Source: Sphingobacteriaceae bacterium (lineage in GTDB: Bacteria > Bacteroidota > Bacteroidia > Sphingobacteriales > Sphingobacteriaceae). Taken from it: 64,000 nt of DNA. Below are positions 35,497 to 45,151 of this stretch, in pieces. Location: positions 124,001 to 188,000 of the forward strand of contig JAQSWM010000003.1 of assembly GCA_029266635.1 (NCBI GenBank). Direction: 5' to 3'. The number at the start of each line of letters is the position of its first letter. Position 1 is the stretch's first letter. The notes under the pieces were generated by a model. It saw only the letters and a list, made by a program, of their open reading frames with translations. It had not been told where the DNA came from and did not search any database. The translations under genes were made by a program, and so were the position numbers.

Positions 35497-36717
35497 TTAA
35501 TCGTCTTCTGTATCGCCATTGCCCGTGTAGGCACCCTTTCTGATCACAGGCATATCCAGCATTTTGTATAAATCGTCAAGTTGAAGCAGGCTGCCGTTTA
35601 CCACGTTTCCCAGAACAACTACAACAATGTCGTCTTTCAGATCGCGAACGTAGATATGCCTGAAGCCATGCCACCAACCTGTGTGATAAACCACTTTTTC
35701 TCCTTCATCATCAAAGGTTCGCCAGCCATAGCCGTAGCTGAAGTGCCCGCGAATTAAAGGATTGTGGGCTTTGTAAGCAGAATCTAGGGTTTGTTGTTTT
35801 AGCAAACGCCCGGTTTTAAGAGCGTGGTCGAACAAATAGAGGTCTCCTACCGTGCTATAAATACCCTTGTCGCCAACAGGTCCATCCAGGAAATTTTGTG
35901 CTACAGAATATTTCCAGCTATTGCGGTCGTGTCCCACCACATCAGCCGGAATTTTATCGTACTCAGCTTTCGAATACACTGCGGTATGTTTCATCCCGGC
36001 AGGTTTGAAAACATTTTCTTTCATGAACTGCGAGTACTTCATACCACTAACCTTTTCAATTATGGCACCCAGTACCATGAAGTTGGAGTTGTTGTAGTGG
36101 AAATGTTTATCTGGTTCGGAGTAGCGGGCAGGCTTATATTGAGCAATGAGGTTCATCACGTCCATATTGGTGATGCCTGGACGCTCATCCTTATGTTGCT
36201 TCTTCCATATGCCGTCAACGAAATAAACATAATTCATCATTCCTGACCGGTGCGTTAGTAGCAATTTGATGGTAACGCCCGGATACGGGAAGTTTGGAAA
36301 GAATTCCCTCACATCCTGATCAAGCCTAAGCTTGCCACGTTCCATTAGCATGAGGATGGCAGTGCCCGTCATGGTCTTGCTCACCGATGCTAGCTCGAAT
36401 TGAGAATTTAATTTCAGGCTATCGCGATGCAGGTAATCTGCCCAGCCAAAGCATCCCTCGTAAAGGATCTTGCCCTTTTTGGCTACCAGCACGTTTCCGT
36501 TAAAGTTGTACTTATTATGCAGGCGGGTCATAAACTCCTCAATCCGCTTATCTCCATTTGCAGGATCATAAGCCATAAGCAAACTGTCTGCTTTATCATC
36601 ATCTACCGTGCGAACCTTTGGGTCTTTTGTGTTTTCTTCTTGTTCTTTATTTGAATTGCACGAGACGGCAAGGAAGCTGGCGGAAATAAGAAGTAAGGCT
36701 GAGTATAGTAAACGCAT
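35497..36717 (-). CDS. Serine hydrolase, class C beta-lactamase/esterase family, lipoprotein
   Basis: A 406-residue protein with a lipoprotein signal ending AVSC (lipidated Cys20). The catalytic SxxK is SVSK (Ser111, Lys114). HYNNSN supplies the YxN motif, and HTGWWHG near residue 352 the third motif. Proteins of this family include DD-peptidases, esterases and beta-lactamases. The substrate cannot be told; a periplasmic peptidoglycan or ester substrate is likely. It stands alone, divergent from fumC. Confidence 0.88.
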   Translation of the reverse strand: MRLLYSALLLISASFLAVSCNSNKEQEENTKDPKVRTVDDDKADSLLMAYDPANGDKRIEEFMTRLHNKYNFNGNVLVAKKGKILYEGCFGWADYLHRDSLKLNSQFELASVSKTMTGTAILMLMERGKLRLDQDVREFFPNFPYPGVTIKLLLTHRSGMMNYVYFVDGIWKKQHKDERPGITNMDVMNLIAQYKPARYSEPDKHFHYNNSNFMVLGAIIEKVSGMKYSQFMKENVFKPAGMKHTAVYSKAEYDKIPADVVGHDRNSWKYSVAQNFLDGPVGDKGIYSTVGDLYLFDHALKTGRLLKQQTLDSAYKAHNPLIRGHFSYGYGWRTFDDEGEKVVYHTGWWHGFRHIYVRDLKDDIVVVVLGNVVNGSLLQLDDLYKMLDMPVIRKGAYTGNGDTEDD

Positions 36718-36834
36718 AATTATAATTATCGGCGAAAATTAGATATAATTACAAACCCCCTGCCAAAGAGTTTTAAACATCAGGAATATTGCATTATTCC
36801 TCCCGGCTTTGCTTCCACGAACAAGCTAAAAATC

Positions 36835-36842
36835 TAAATTTG
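36835..36842 (+). promoter_or_regulatory. fumC -7 box (TAAATTTG)
   Basis: An exact TAAATTTG with 18 nt between it and the ATG. TTTG at 36808-36811 is 23 nt upstream, longer than the usual 19. Confidence 0.5.
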
Positions 36843-36860
36843 CAGCAGATATTCAATTTT

Positions 36861-38258
36861 ATGGCTTTCAGGACAGAACATGATACAATGGGCGAGGTAC
36901 AGGTGCCTGCCGATAAATATTGGGGCGCACAAACCGAGCGTTCCCGGAATAATTTTAAGATCGGTCCAGAGGCTTCTATGCCGAAGGAAATCATTGAAGC
37001 ATTTGCCTATTTGAAGAAAGCAGCAGCCTACACAAACGCCGATTGTGGAGTTTTGCCGGCAGAGAAACGTGATCTGATTGCACAGGTTTGCGATGAAATA
37101 CTTGCGGGTAGCCTCGCAGCGGAGTTCCCTCTTGTGATCTGGCAAACAGGCTCCGGCACACAGTCGAACATGAATGTCAACGAGGTGATCGCCAACCGCT
37201 CGCACGTGCTGCAAGGCAACAAGCTCGGCGAAGGCAAGACCTTTATTCACCCGAATGATGATGTGAATAAGTCGCAATCATCTAACGATACTTACCCGAC
37301 TGCCATGCACATAGCTGCCTATAAAACGGTGGCTTCCATAACCATCCCTGGTATTGAAAAATTACGTGACGCTTTAAAGGCCAAATCGGAAGCGTTTAAA
37401 GATGTAGTTAAAATAGGCCGTACGCACCTGATGGATGCTACGCCGCTTACTTTAGGCCAGGAGTTCTCTGGATATGTATCCCAATTGGATCACGGCCTCA
37501 GGGCTCTCCGCAATACGCTCGACCACCTTTCTGAACTGGCCCTTGGTGGTACAGCTGTTGGCACCGGCATTAACACACCCAAAGGTTACGATGTTAAAGT
37601 TGCCGATTACATTGCCCAATTCACAGGCCTGCGTTTCCGCACAGCCGAAAATAAATTCGAAGCTTTAGCCGCCCACGACGCCATCGTGGAAAGCCACGGC
37701 GCTCTCAAGCAGATTGCAGTTTCGCTGATGAAAATTGCGAATGATATCCGCATGCTGGCCTCGGGCCCACGATCGGGCATTGGCGAAATCCACATCCCCG
37801 ACAATGAGCCAGGCTCATCTATTATGCCGGGAAAAGTAAATCCCACACAAAATGAAGCTGTAACAATGGTTGCCGCCCAGGTAATGGGAAATGATGTGGC
37901 CATTTCTGTGGGAGGCGCTAACGGACACTATGAGCTGAACGTGTTTAAGCCCGTAATGGCTGCTAACTTTTTACAATCTGCCCGCCTGATCGGTGATGCC
38001 TGCGTATCGTTCACCGATCACTGCGTGGTTGGCATTGAGCCGAATTATGAAGGTATTAAAAAACATCTTGAGAACTCATTGATGCTTGTTACGGCTTTAA
38101 ACCCGCACATTGGATATGAGAACGCAGCAAAAATTGCAAAGACGGCTTTGAAACAAGGAACATCGTTGAGAGACGCAGCAATCGGTTTGGGCCTGCTCAC
38201 CAATGAACAGTTTGATGCCTGGGTGCGGCCGGAAGATATGATTGGGAGTTTAAAATAG
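36861..38258 (+). CDS. fumC: Fumarate hydratase, class II
   Basis: It hydrates fumarate to malate in the TCA cycle. The protein has 465 residues. [19 protein letters not shown], the [14 protein letters not shown] segment, [17 protein letters not shown] and the signature [13 protein letters not shown] are all present. I chose ATG 36861 ([11 protein letters not shown]); the frame extends 24 codons upstream, but those overlap the -7 box and are not conserved-looking. An intergenic repeat follows the stop. Confidence 0.97.
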   Translation: MAFRTEHDTMGEVQVPADKYWGAQTERSRNNFKIGPEASMPKEIIEAFAYLKKAAAYTNADCGVLPAEKRDLIAQVCDEILAGSLAAEFPLVIWQTGSGTQSNMNVNEVIANRSHVLQGNKLGEGKTFIHPNDDVNKSQSSNDTYPTAMHIAAYKTVASITIPGIEKLRDALKAKSEAFKDVVKIGRTHLMDATPLTLGQEFSGYVSQLDHGLRALRNTLDHLSELALGGTAVGTGINTPKGYDVKVADYIAQFTGLRFRTAENKFEALAAHDAIVESHGALKQIAVSLMKIANDIRMLASGPRSGIGEIHIPDNEPGSSIMPGKVNPTQNEAVTMVAAQVMGNDVAISVGGANGHYELNVFKPVMAANFLQSARLIGDACVSFTDHCVVGIEPNYEGIKKHLENSLMLVTALNPHIGYENAAKIAKTALKQGTSLRDAAIGLGLLTNEQFDAWVRPEDMIGSLK

Positions 38259-38262
38259 TGAG

Positions 38263-38292
38263 TGTGAGCAAAGTCGAGAGGCTCTGCACAAC
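38263..38292. repeat. Short intergenic repeat fragment
   Basis: The segment TGAGCAAAGTCGAGAGGCTC and flanks, between fumC and the lipoprotein gene, resemble the other half of the dispersed repeat seen at 6819 and 9909 (the type starting with TGTCATGCTGAG). It is a partial and degenerate copy. Confidence 0.35.
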
Positions 38293-38308
38293 ATAAACAG
38301 ACGTTATT

Positions 38309-38812
38309 ATGCGCCCCATCTTTATTGTTTTGTCCTCCATCTTTATTCTTTGCACCATTGCAGTGTCATGCAAATTCAATCCTAACCTGCAAGGCAAAGG
38401 AACAGATTTTGTGCAGGGAATTTGGGAGGAAGACAGCGTAGAATACCAAGGTCAGCTTTTGGAGTACACAACTCATAAATTCACCTTCACCTGCGATTCT
38501 GTTTATGTGGTTCTGAACACCGTATCGAAGGTTAACACCAACGAGGATAATTGCTTTAATAACGGGAACTGGAATGAATACGCGAAAGGAGTTTACAAAA
38601 TCAGCAATGATACGCTTTTTGTTTACAGCACCTTTACCCAGTCAGATTACAAACAGAAACTTTCCGGATGTTACCGTATTGGGCAATACTTGCCTATCTT
38701 TATTGTTAAAAAACATACAGCCGATTCACTGTACCTCCAGGGATTGCAGGAGCATTTGCCTGTGAAACTTCGGATGAAACAAAAAACTACTTGCGTACCA
38801 AAACCACTTTGA
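38309..38812 (+). CDS. Predicted lipoprotein of unknown function
   Basis: A 167-residue protein with a lipoprotein signal ending AVSC (Cys21). The mature part has alternating beta-type segments (THKFTFTCDSVYVVL, GVYKISNDTLFVYSTF), like a small lipocalin-type or beta-barrel lipoprotein, with four further Cys. It begins 50 nt after fumC and ends 6 nt before the nuclease gene. I do not recognise the family. Confidence 0.72.
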   Translation: MRPIFIVLSSIFILCTIAVSCKFNPNLQGKGTDFVQGIWEEDSVEYQGQLLEYTTHKFTFTCDSVYVVLNTVSKVNTNEDNCFNNGNWNEYAKGVYKISNDTLFVYSTFTQSDYKQKLSGCYRIGQYLPIFIVKKHTADSLYLQGLQEHLPVKLRMKQKTTCVPKPL

Positions 38813-38818
38813 TCTAAT

Positions 38819-39616
38819 ATGAGATTACTGAATTTTAAGAAGTTTGTTCTAGCTGCAGCTTTGTTCTATTTGCCTTTCCAATCGATGGCATGGGGAGTGC
38901 TGGGGCATCGGATTGTTGGCGAAATCGCGGATAGCTATCTGAGCACTAAAGCAAGGGCAGAAATCAGGAAAATCCTCGGAAACGAGTCTATTGCCATCGC
39001 CAGTAACTGGCCGGATTTTATCAAGTCAGACCCTTCCTACAAATACCTTGATAGTTGGCATTATGTGGATTTCGACGGGCAGTTTGCCTATCCACAGATA
39101 CAGAGCTTTTTAAAGCAGGATACCAGTACGAACGCTTACACCAAACTTAATTTTCTCGTAAAGGAACTCAGGATGAAGAACCTGCCTGCTGATAAAAAGC
39201 AGATGTATCTGCGCCTGGTAATTCACATTGTTGGCGATATCCATCAGCCAATGCACACCGGGCACGTGAGCGACCGCGGTGGTAATGATGTTAAGGTACT
39301 GTGGTTTAATAAGCCTGTAAACCTGCACAGCCTGTGGGATTCCGAGTTGATAGAATTTCAGGAATTAAGCTATACCGAATACGCAAGGGCAATCAATTAC
39401 ACCACTCTGGCTCAGCGGCAGGCCTGGCAGAAAGAAGATATCAGTCAATGGATATATAACTCGTATCAACTTGCTGATAACATTTATGCCAACACAAAGC
39501 CGGATGCTAAACTTAGCTACCGTTACAATTTCGACTATGTGGATAGGCTTAACCAGCAATTATTAAAAGGTGGAGTGCACCTTGCGGGATTGCTGAACCA
39601 GATTTTTGCTGCGTAA
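38819..39616 (+). CDS. S1/P1-type nuclease
   Basis: A zinc-dependent nuclease that cuts single-stranded nucleic acids, exported to the periplasm or outside. The 265-residue protein has a signal peptide; cleavage after Ala24 would make Trp25 the N-terminal residue, which is a zinc ligand in this family. His30 in WGVLGHRIVGEIA, DSWHYVDFD, VHIVGDIHQPMHTGHVSDRGGND and LHSLWDSELIE supply the other ligands. The phosphatase gene follows after 16 nt. Confidence 0.93.
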   Translation: MRLLNFKKFVLAAALFYLPFQSMAWGVLGHRIVGEIADSYLSTKARAEIRKILGNESIAIASNWPDFIKSDPSYKYLDSWHYVDFDGQFAYPQIQSFLKQDTSTNAYTKLNFLVKELRMKNLPADKKQMYLRLVIHIVGDIHQPMHTGHVSDRGGNDVKVLWFNKPVNLHSLWDSELIEFQELSYTEYARAINYTTLAQRQAWQKEDISQWIYNSYQLADNIYANTKPDAKLSYRYNFDYVDRLNQQLLKGGVHLAGLLNQIFAA

Positions 39617-39632
39617 CTCCTAACATCTTCGA

Positions 39633-40070
39633 ATGAAAATACTAATGGTTTGCCTCGGCAATATATGCCGCTCTCCGCTGGCACATGGCATCATGGAAAA
39701 GCAGGCGAAAGAGGCCGGGCTAGATTGGGAGGTGGATTCGGCAGGAACAGGCAACTGGCACGTGGGCGAGCCGCCTGATCATCGTTCAGTTGCAATCGCT
39801 AAGAAATATAACCTTGATATCTCAGGACAGTGCTGCCGGGTTTTTAGCCCGAAAGATTTCGAGTATTACGACCGCATTTACGTAATGGATCGGAGCAATC
39901 TCAACGATGTACTTGATATGGCGAAAACTGAAGAGCAGCGCAAGAAAGTGAAACTGCTTTTGGGCGACGAAATTGTTCCTGATCCATATTACGATAACGC
40001 TCTTTTTGATCCCGTTTACCGGATGATTGAGGAAGGTTGTAAGAAGATTATTGATGCGGAACAACGCTAA
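39633..40070 (+). CDS. Low-molecular-weight protein tyrosine phosphatase
   Basis: A 145-residue phosphatase. The P-loop is VCLGNICRSPLAHG (nucleophile Cys7, Arg13), and VPDPYYDN carries the general-acid Asp near 118. YVMDRSNL is typical. In bacteria such enzymes often act on tyrosine kinases for polysaccharide export, but none is nearby. The stop codon lies inside a hairpin. Confidence 0.95.
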   Translation: MKILMVCLGNICRSPLAHGIMEKQAKEAGLDWEVDSAGTGNWHVGEPPDHRSVAIAKKYNLDISGQCCRVFSPKDFEYYDRIYVMDRSNLNDVLDMAKTEEQRKKVKLLLGDEIVPDPYYDNALFDPVYRMIEEGCKKIIDAEQR

Positions 40071-40091
40071 CAGCGTTCGCTTTTAGCGTTG
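40062..40091 (+). terminator. Hairpin after the phosphatase gene
   Basis: CAACGCTAA (40062-40070) pairs perfectly with TTAGCGTTG (40083-40091). An alternative small hairpin AACGCT/AGCGTT (40063-40077) competes with it. It includes the stop codon and ends 10 nt before the hisS -7 box. Confidence 0.6.
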
Positions 40092-40101
40092 CCTTATTTA
40101 T

Positions 40102-40109
40102 TACCTTTG
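40102..40109 (+). promoter_or_regulatory. hisS -7 box (TACCTTTG)
   Basis: TACCTTTG ends exactly 4 nt before the hisS ATG, as for lpxD, def, mrp and clpS. No clear -33 element is seen. Confidence 0.55.
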
Positions 40110-40113
40110 CCGC

Positions 40114-41529
40114 ATGGCGAACATCAAACCAGCTATTCCTAAAGGCACACGCGATTTCGGTCCCGCCGAGATGGTAAAACGCAACTATATTTTCGATACA
40201 ATAAAGTCGGTTTTCAGGAGATATGGTTACCAGGAAATCCAGACTCCAACTATGGAAAACCTGGACACGCTGACCGGAAAGTATGGTGACGAAGGCGATA
40301 AGCTGATATTCAAAATTCTTAATTCGGGAGACTTTCTGTCAAAGGTTATGCCGGATCAACTCTCAACTCATAACTCACAACTCGTAACTCCCGCTATTTC
40401 AGAAAAAGCCCTTCGCTATGATCTCACCGTTCCCTTCGCCCGTTACGTGGTGATGCATCAGAACGAAATCGCACTTCCGTTCAAACGCTTTCAGGTGCAG
40501 CCGGTTTGGCGGGCAGATCGTCCGCAGAAAGGGCGTTATCGCGAGTTTTACCAATGCGATGCAGATGTAGTTGGCTCAGAAAGTTTGTTGAACGAAGCAG
40601 AGTTTGTGTTAATCTACCAGGAAGCTCTCAACGCATTGGCACTTAAAAATTTCACCATTAAAATCAATAACCGCAAAATCCTGTCCGGCATAGCCGAAAT
40701 AATTGGCAAACCAGAGCTGATCATTGATATGACGGTTGCGATTGATAAACTTGATAAGATCGGGCTCGATGGCGTCTGTAAAGAGCTTCTGGAACATGGC
40801 TTTACGGATGCGGACATTGAAAAGTTAAAGCCGGTTATTCTGTTGGAAGGTTCGAACGTTGAAAAGTTGAGCAGCCTTAAACAAGTGCTTCAAACGTCCT
40901 CAACAGGACTAAAAGGCATTGAAGAAATAGAAACTATCTTCTCGTACGTAGAAGGTTTGACCTCGTCCCTCACAACTGATAACTCACAACCCACCCTAAA
41001 CCCTACGCCTTCAACCTTAAACCTGTCGTTAGACATCACTCTTGCCCGCGGCCTTAACTATTACACCGGAGCAATCTTCGAAGTTAAAACCAATGAAGTG
41101 GCAATGGGAAGCATCGGTGGGGGCGGCCGCTACGATGATCTTACAGGAATGTTTGGTTTGAGAGGCTTGACCGGCGTCGGTATCTCCTTCGGCGCCGACC
41201 GTATTTACGACGTCTTAGAAGAACTGAATCTTTTTCCCCAAAGCGCAGAGCAAACCACCAAAGTGCTCATCAGCAATTTTGATACTGATGCCGAGCGATA
41301 CGCCCTTCCACTCCTGCAACAACTCCGTAGCCACGGCATTTCCGCCGAGCTGTATCCGGCGCAAGCCAAACTCAAAAAGCAAATGAGCTACGCCGATGCG
41401 AAAAAGATACCTTATGTTATTTTGATCGGCAGTGAAGAGATGCAGCGTTCCTTACTAACGCTAAAGAATATGCAAACAGGCGAGCAGGAAAAACTTTCTA
41501 AGGAAGAAGTAATTGCAAGATTGTCGTAA
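40114..41529 (+). CDS. hisS: Histidyl-tRNA synthetase with two repeat-derived insertions
   Basis: A class II synthetase charging tRNA-His. Of 471 residues, motif 2 lies around [29 protein letters not shown], the histidine-specific [14 protein letters not shown] and [14 protein letters not shown] segments follow, and a C-terminal anticodon-binding domain covers about 380-471. Two stretches are not family-like: residues about 82-93 ([11 protein letters not shown]) and about 285-304 ([20 protein letters not shown]). Both are in-frame translations of 7-bp tandem repeats. The reading frame is intact, so the enzyme is probably functional. Confidence 0.95.
   Translation: MANIKPAIPKGTRDFGPAEMVKRNYIFDTIKSVFRRYGYQEIQTPTMENLDTLTGKYGDEGDKLIFKILNSGDFLSKVMPDQLSTHNSQLVTPAISEKALRYDLTVPFARYVVMHQNEIALPFKRFQVQPVWRADRPQKGRYREFYQCDADVVGSESLLNEAEFVLIYQEALNALALKNFTIKINNRKILSGIAEIIGKPELIIDMTVAIDKLDKIGLDGVCKELLEHGFTDADIEKLKPVILLEGSNVEKLSSLKQVLQTSSTGLKGIEEIETIFSYVEGLTSSLTTDNSQPTLNPTPSTLNLSLDITLARGLNYYTGAIFEVKTNEVAMGSIGGGGRYDDLTGMFGLRGLTGVGISFGADRIYDVLEELNLFPQSAEQTTKVLISNFDTDAERYALPLLQQLRSHGISAELYPAQAKLKKQMSYADAKKIPYVILIGSEEMQRSLLTLKNMQTGEQEKLSKEEVIARLS
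40358..40390 (+). repeat. Heptamer tandem repeat (AACTCNN) inside hisS
   Basis: Four copies and a partial one of a 7-bp unit: AACTCTC, AACTCAT, AACTCAC, AACTCGT, AACTC. Three units equal seven codons, so the reading frame depends on copy number. Confidence 0.8.
40967..41024 (+). repeat. Second heptamer-type repeat tract inside hisS
   Basis: The tract starts with CACAACT, GATAACT, CACAACC and changes into a second 7-bp family: CCTAAAC, CCTACGC, CTTCAAC, CTTAAAC. It is translated as a Ser/Thr/Asn/Pro/Leu-rich insert. Confidence 0.7.
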
Positions 41530-41539
41530 TGCTAAACTA

Positions 41540-42397
41540 ATGAAAAATTTACTATTGATTTGGCTTTGTGCCTTAGGCCTTACAGCTTCTGCCCAAATCA
41601 AGCTGCCGGTCGGCACCAAGCCATTTGTGCTCGGAGTGATTGACGAACTACAATCCTCAATATTAAACGAGAAGCGCACTCTTAACATCTACCTTCCCGA
41701 CGGCTACAATGCTGCCGACACCACTCGTTACCCCGTTATTTATTTGCTTGATGGCTCTGCGGATGAGGATTTCATCCACGTGGTTGGCCTCGTTCAATTT
41801 AATAGTTTTGAATGGATAAACCGGCTGCCGAAATCTATAGTTGTAGGTATTGCGAATGTGGACCGGCGACGGGACTTCACCTATCCGACTACTGTAGTTA
41901 AAGATCAGAAAGCTTATCCGACAACGGGAAAATCAGCCAATTTCATCAGTTTCCTTGGGAAGGAACTTCAGCCTTATATTGAGACGAAGTATAAAACAAC
42001 AAAGTCAAAGACACTTATCGGCGAATCTCTCGGCGGCCTTTTTGCAACAGAAATCCTGTTGAAAAAACCTGAGTTGTTTAACAATTACATCATCGTAAGC
42101 CCGAGCCTGTGGTGGGATAATGGATCGCTGCTGAACGAAAAGCTTGATCCGTCAGCTAAGGCGATACCGGCGAATACAAAAGTTTACATCGGCGTAGGCA
42201 AAGAAGGGGTTATTCCCGGAAATCCACCACGGGTAATGGAAGTGGATGCCAATGTTTTAGCCGATGGTGTTCGAACTGCAAATAAAAACATCCACGTTTA
42301 CTTTGATTATTTGCCCGAAGAGAATCATGCCACCATTATGCATCAGGCGCTGATGAATGCCTTCAAGCTTCTAAATCTTGCACCTAAAAAGGATTAG
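41540..42397 (+). CDS. Secreted esterase-D-type alpha/beta hydrolase
   Basis: A 285-residue protein with a signal peptide (about 1-18, ending ASA). It has the putative-esterase (Fes/IroE-like) fold: NIYLPDGYNAADTTRYPVIYLLDG, the nucleophile elbow GESLGG with Ser163, SPSLWWDNG, and the His in ENHATIMHQAL. Relatives hydrolyse siderophore or feruloyl esters; the substrate here is open. I chose ATG 41540 because it begins the signal peptide. It is convergent with the TonB receptor gene, with only one base between the stops. Confidence 0.87.
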   Translation: MKNLLLIWLCALGLTASAQIKLPVGTKPFVLGVIDELQSSILNEKRTLNIYLPDGYNAADTTRYPVIYLLDGSADEDFIHVVGLVQFNSFEWINRLPKSIVVGIANVDRRRDFTYPTTVVKDQKAYPTTGKSANFISFLGKELQPYIETKYKTTKSKTLIGESLGGLFATEILLKKPELFNNYIIVSPSLWWDNGSLLNEKLDPSAKAIPANTKVYIGVGKEGVIPGNPPRVMEVDANVLADGVRTANKNIHVYFDYLPEENHATIMHQALMNAFKLLNLAPKKD

Positions 42398-42398
42398 T

Positions 42399-44708
42399 TT
42401 AGAAGGGCTTTCCGAAGGAAATCGGCACAAACAAGCCAAACGTGATGTTCCTTCCGGGATTGTAAACCCCAATCGTTGGATCCGTCTGATCAAGCCTGCC
42501 GGGTTTTAGCCTGCTAAGCGCATCGTAGTATTTTTTGTCGAGCAGATTAGTCCCAGTTACCGCAAGTTTCACTGGCTGCTTTCCAAAGTTGAACGTAGCA
42601 CCAACTCCGGCATTCAGCAATGTGTATCCGGCAGATAAGATCTCAAATTCCGGATCCACACGTTCCTGTCTGAAAAAATTCGCAACCCCTACAGACAAAA
42701 AAGCATCATTTACCTTTTTGATTTTTGGCTCAAACCGAAGCTCGTTCCGCATGCTCCCGGCAGGAATAAAAGGCAGGGGCTTGTTGAGGCTTGTATTCTG
42801 TGCATGCGTGTAGCCAAACGTGTTCTCAAAGTGGATAAACGGTACAGGGTGAAACGTTAAGCTCGCCTCCGCACCATACAAGTTTGCATCTACCTGTCCG
42901 TAACGGTAAACCGGATAGTTGTTGCCATCTTCCAGAATTTGCTCATTATTTAGATTGCTTGCATAAATGTAGTTATGGATGTAGTTGTTGTAAATGCTCG
43001 CGTTTGCACTCACTGTTTTCCCCTCAAATTCTATGGATGCATCAATTTGATAGCTGCGCTCGGGGCTGAGGTTTGGATTTCCTTTTTCATACCGGAATGA
43101 GCCCTCGTGAATTCCGTTTGAGGCGAGCTCGGCTGGGTTGGGCGCACGGAAGGCAGTTCCGGCGTTCGATTTAAAATTCCATTCTTCATTAAACTGGTGT
43201 GTATAGCCCAGAGCTGTGCTGATGTTTGAAAAAGAATTTGTGAAAGGAGCAAAGCGTTGCAGCCCGTTTTCAAACAGCTCCTTCCCGGTATTACTGCGAT
43301 AATCGTAACGCAATCCGCCGTTCAGCGTGCTGTTCTCCCACGTTTTCTTCAAATAGGCAAATGCACCAATCCCGTAGGTATTATAATCCGGGACCAGAAA
43401 TTCTATTCCTTTGTTTTTGCTGTTCGCGATATCTGCGCTGAAGCCAAACACGGGCTGTAAACCATTGCTTGTATGGGGATAATATTTCAGGTCGGTGTTG
43501 TAGGTTTTAAGGTCGAAGAAAAGGCTTGGGCTTGGGCCATCTAACTCCTGCCGCTCGTTCTGTTGAAATCCAAAATCCGCCTTCAGGCTTCCTGAACCTA
43601 TAATGATGTTGTTGTTTAAGGCGATTTTATAATGCCTGATATCCTGCTTTGGCAAAGCCACTGCCCTGTCCTGAAGCTGCTCTTGGGTAAAGCCATTCCC
43701 GTTCTCATCAACAAAATTCCCGGAAGCATCAAAACTAGGTTCGTAAAACCCAATATTATTTCTAAAACTCGAAACGTTCAGGTGAGAATATCCCCACTTT
43801 TTGCTCAGGCCAACCATCCCACTCAAGTCAGTTTCATTGTACCCTGAATTAGGAAAATAACCAATTGGTGTCTGGTACGAATAAGCGTTTTTGTACGATG
43901 CCCTTCCCCGCCACACAAATCCATCGGTATTACCGGTTAGCATGGCAGAATTCGCTGTTAAGCCGTTGTTTGTAGAGTAATTGCTCACAAGCTCGCCTTT
44001 CACGTGCCCTTCCGGCGGGCTCAGCGGCTCCAGCAAATTAATAACGCCGCCAAGCGCATCGGAGCCGTACATCAGCGAAGCCGCTCCACGCAAAATCTCC
44101 ACATGGTCAGCTTTGAATTGGTCGATTTCAATCCCGTGCTCATCGCCCCATTGCTGACCTTGCTGCTTAACGCCATCATCGAGAGTTACCACGCGATTGT
44201 AGCCGAGCCCGCGAATAACCGGTTTGGAAACGGCGAGTCCGGTGCTGATTTGCGACACTCCCGGAACCTTCGCCAGCGCATCAACCAGATTTGCTGAGGG
44301 ATTCAATAATTGAGCCCGGTTCACCGTCGTGGAAGTGGTGCTGTTGCGCCTGCTGCTCCCGCTCACGGCAACTCCCGTAACCACTACTTCTTTGGTTTCA
44401 ATAGCGCTGGGCTCGAGCTCGAAGACGATTTCGGAAGCTGTGGCAAGATTCACAATTTGCGTAAATGTTTTATAACCAAGATACCTGATCTCGACCAGGT
44501 AAGTTCCCTTTGGGGGGATGTTCTTCAGGATAAACTCGCCATTAGCATTGGTGCTAACGGATGTTTTGAGATCGGGAAATGCGACGGTTGCCCCGGGCAG
44601 AGGCTCTTTGGTGCTTGTGTCAACTACTTTGCCGTTCAGGATAAAAGCGGAGGCATGGACCGCCAGAAAGAAGAAAAACGATAAAATATAAATAGGCTTC
44701 AATTTCAT
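42399..44708 (-). CDS. TonB-dependent outer membrane receptor
   Basis: A 769-residue receptor with a signal peptide (about 1-20), a CarboxypepD_reg-like domain (about 22-105), a plug domain (about 115-225, with LVDALAKVPGVSQISTGL and HVEILRGAASLMYGSDALGGVINLL) and a 22-strand barrel ending FGLFVPISFGKPF. There is no SusD partner, so it is more likely a metal, siderophore or cofactor receptor than a glycan one. The gene upstream encodes a small Cys/His-rich protein. I chose ATG 44708 at the signal peptide. Confidence 0.92.
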   Translation of the reverse strand: MKLKPIYILSFFFFLAVHASAFILNGKVVDTSTKEPLPGATVAFPDLKTSVSTNANGEFILKNIPPKGTYLVEIRYLGYKTFTQIVNLATASEIVFELEPSAIETKEVVVTGVAVSGSSRRNSTTSTTVNRAQLLNPSANLVDALAKVPGVSQISTGLAVSKPVIRGLGYNRVVTLDDGVKQQGQQWGDEHGIEIDQFKADHVEILRGAASLMYGSDALGGVINLLEPLSPPEGHVKGELVSNYSTNNGLTANSAMLTGNTDGFVWRGRASYKNAYSYQTPIGYFPNSGYNETDLSGMVGLSKKWGYSHLNVSSFRNNIGFYEPSFDASGNFVDENGNGFTQEQLQDRAVALPKQDIRHYKIALNNNIIIGSGSLKADFGFQQNERQELDGPSPSLFFDLKTYNTDLKYYPHTSNGLQPVFGFSADIANSKNKGIEFLVPDYNTYGIGAFAYLKKTWENSTLNGGLRYDYRSNTGKELFENGLQRFAPFTNSFSNISTALGYTHQFNEEWNFKSNAGTAFRAPNPAELASNGIHEGSFRYEKGNPNLSPERSYQIDASIEFEGKTVSANASIYNNYIHNYIYASNLNNEQILEDGNNYPVYRYGQVDANLYGAEASLTFHPVPFIHFENTFGYTHAQNTSLNKPLPFIPAGSMRNELRFEPKIKKVNDAFLSVGVANFFRQERVDPEFEILSAGYTLLNAGVGATFNFGKQPVKLAVTGTNLLDKKYYDALSRLKPGRLDQTDPTIGVYNPGRNITFGLFVPISFGKPF

Positions 44709-44801
44709 TGTATTGGCCTGGGTATGTACAGGCATTCGGATGATAAGCTCCGTACGTAACGTGAAACAAATAGTTAATGTATAAAGCGGATGGAAGGGGC
44801 T

Positions 44802-45143
44802 TTATTCAGAAGGTGGCCCACGAAGCGTGGTAAGAATTACATCAGAAACACAAGTTAAGATGCGGCTTTCTGAAAAATAGGAGAAAACTGGCAGAGAACT
44901 CAGTTGTTCTTTGATATCTACATTGGTAAAGGCTTTATCATAATGGATGGCGCACAGCCAGCAAAATGAAGACTTTTCAGAAATGTGGAACTTGTGGCGA
45001 CAGGTGCCGGTCTGTGCTTTCTCTGTACACTCAACTTTGTTCGCATGATCATGAAGAAAATCCAACGGCAATACCGTTACTGAAAAACTCAGCAACAGAA
45101 TAACCGAAAGCAATATGTGGACGGATGTCCTCTTTCTCAACAT
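44802..45143 (-). CDS. Small Cys/His-rich membrane-anchored or exported protein
   Basis: A 113-residue protein with one N-terminal hydrophobic segment (HILLSVILLLSFSVTVLPL). The mature part has HDH, then Cys at spaced positions with CRHKFHISEKSSFCWLC and IHYD, and it ends LRGPPSE. Short exported proteins with an RGPP or RAPP end and HDH often lie beside metal-related TonB receptors and are of DUF2946 type; the match here is by look only. It precedes the TonB receptor gene on the same strand. TAGCTTTG (45152-45159) is a -7 box just upstream. Confidence 0.7.
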   Translation of the reverse strand: MLRKRTSVHILLSVILLLSFSVTVLPLDFLHDHANKVECTEKAQTGTCRHKFHISEKSSFCWLCAIHYDKAFTNVDIKEQLSSLPVFSYFSESRILTCVSDVILTTLRGPPSE

Positions 45144-45151
45144 AATGGGCG

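Noticed and set aside
40358-41024. The regularly spaced short repeats in hisS as a CRISPR-like array
   Set aside because: Units are 7 bp without spacers and are translated in frame; there are no cas genes in the window.
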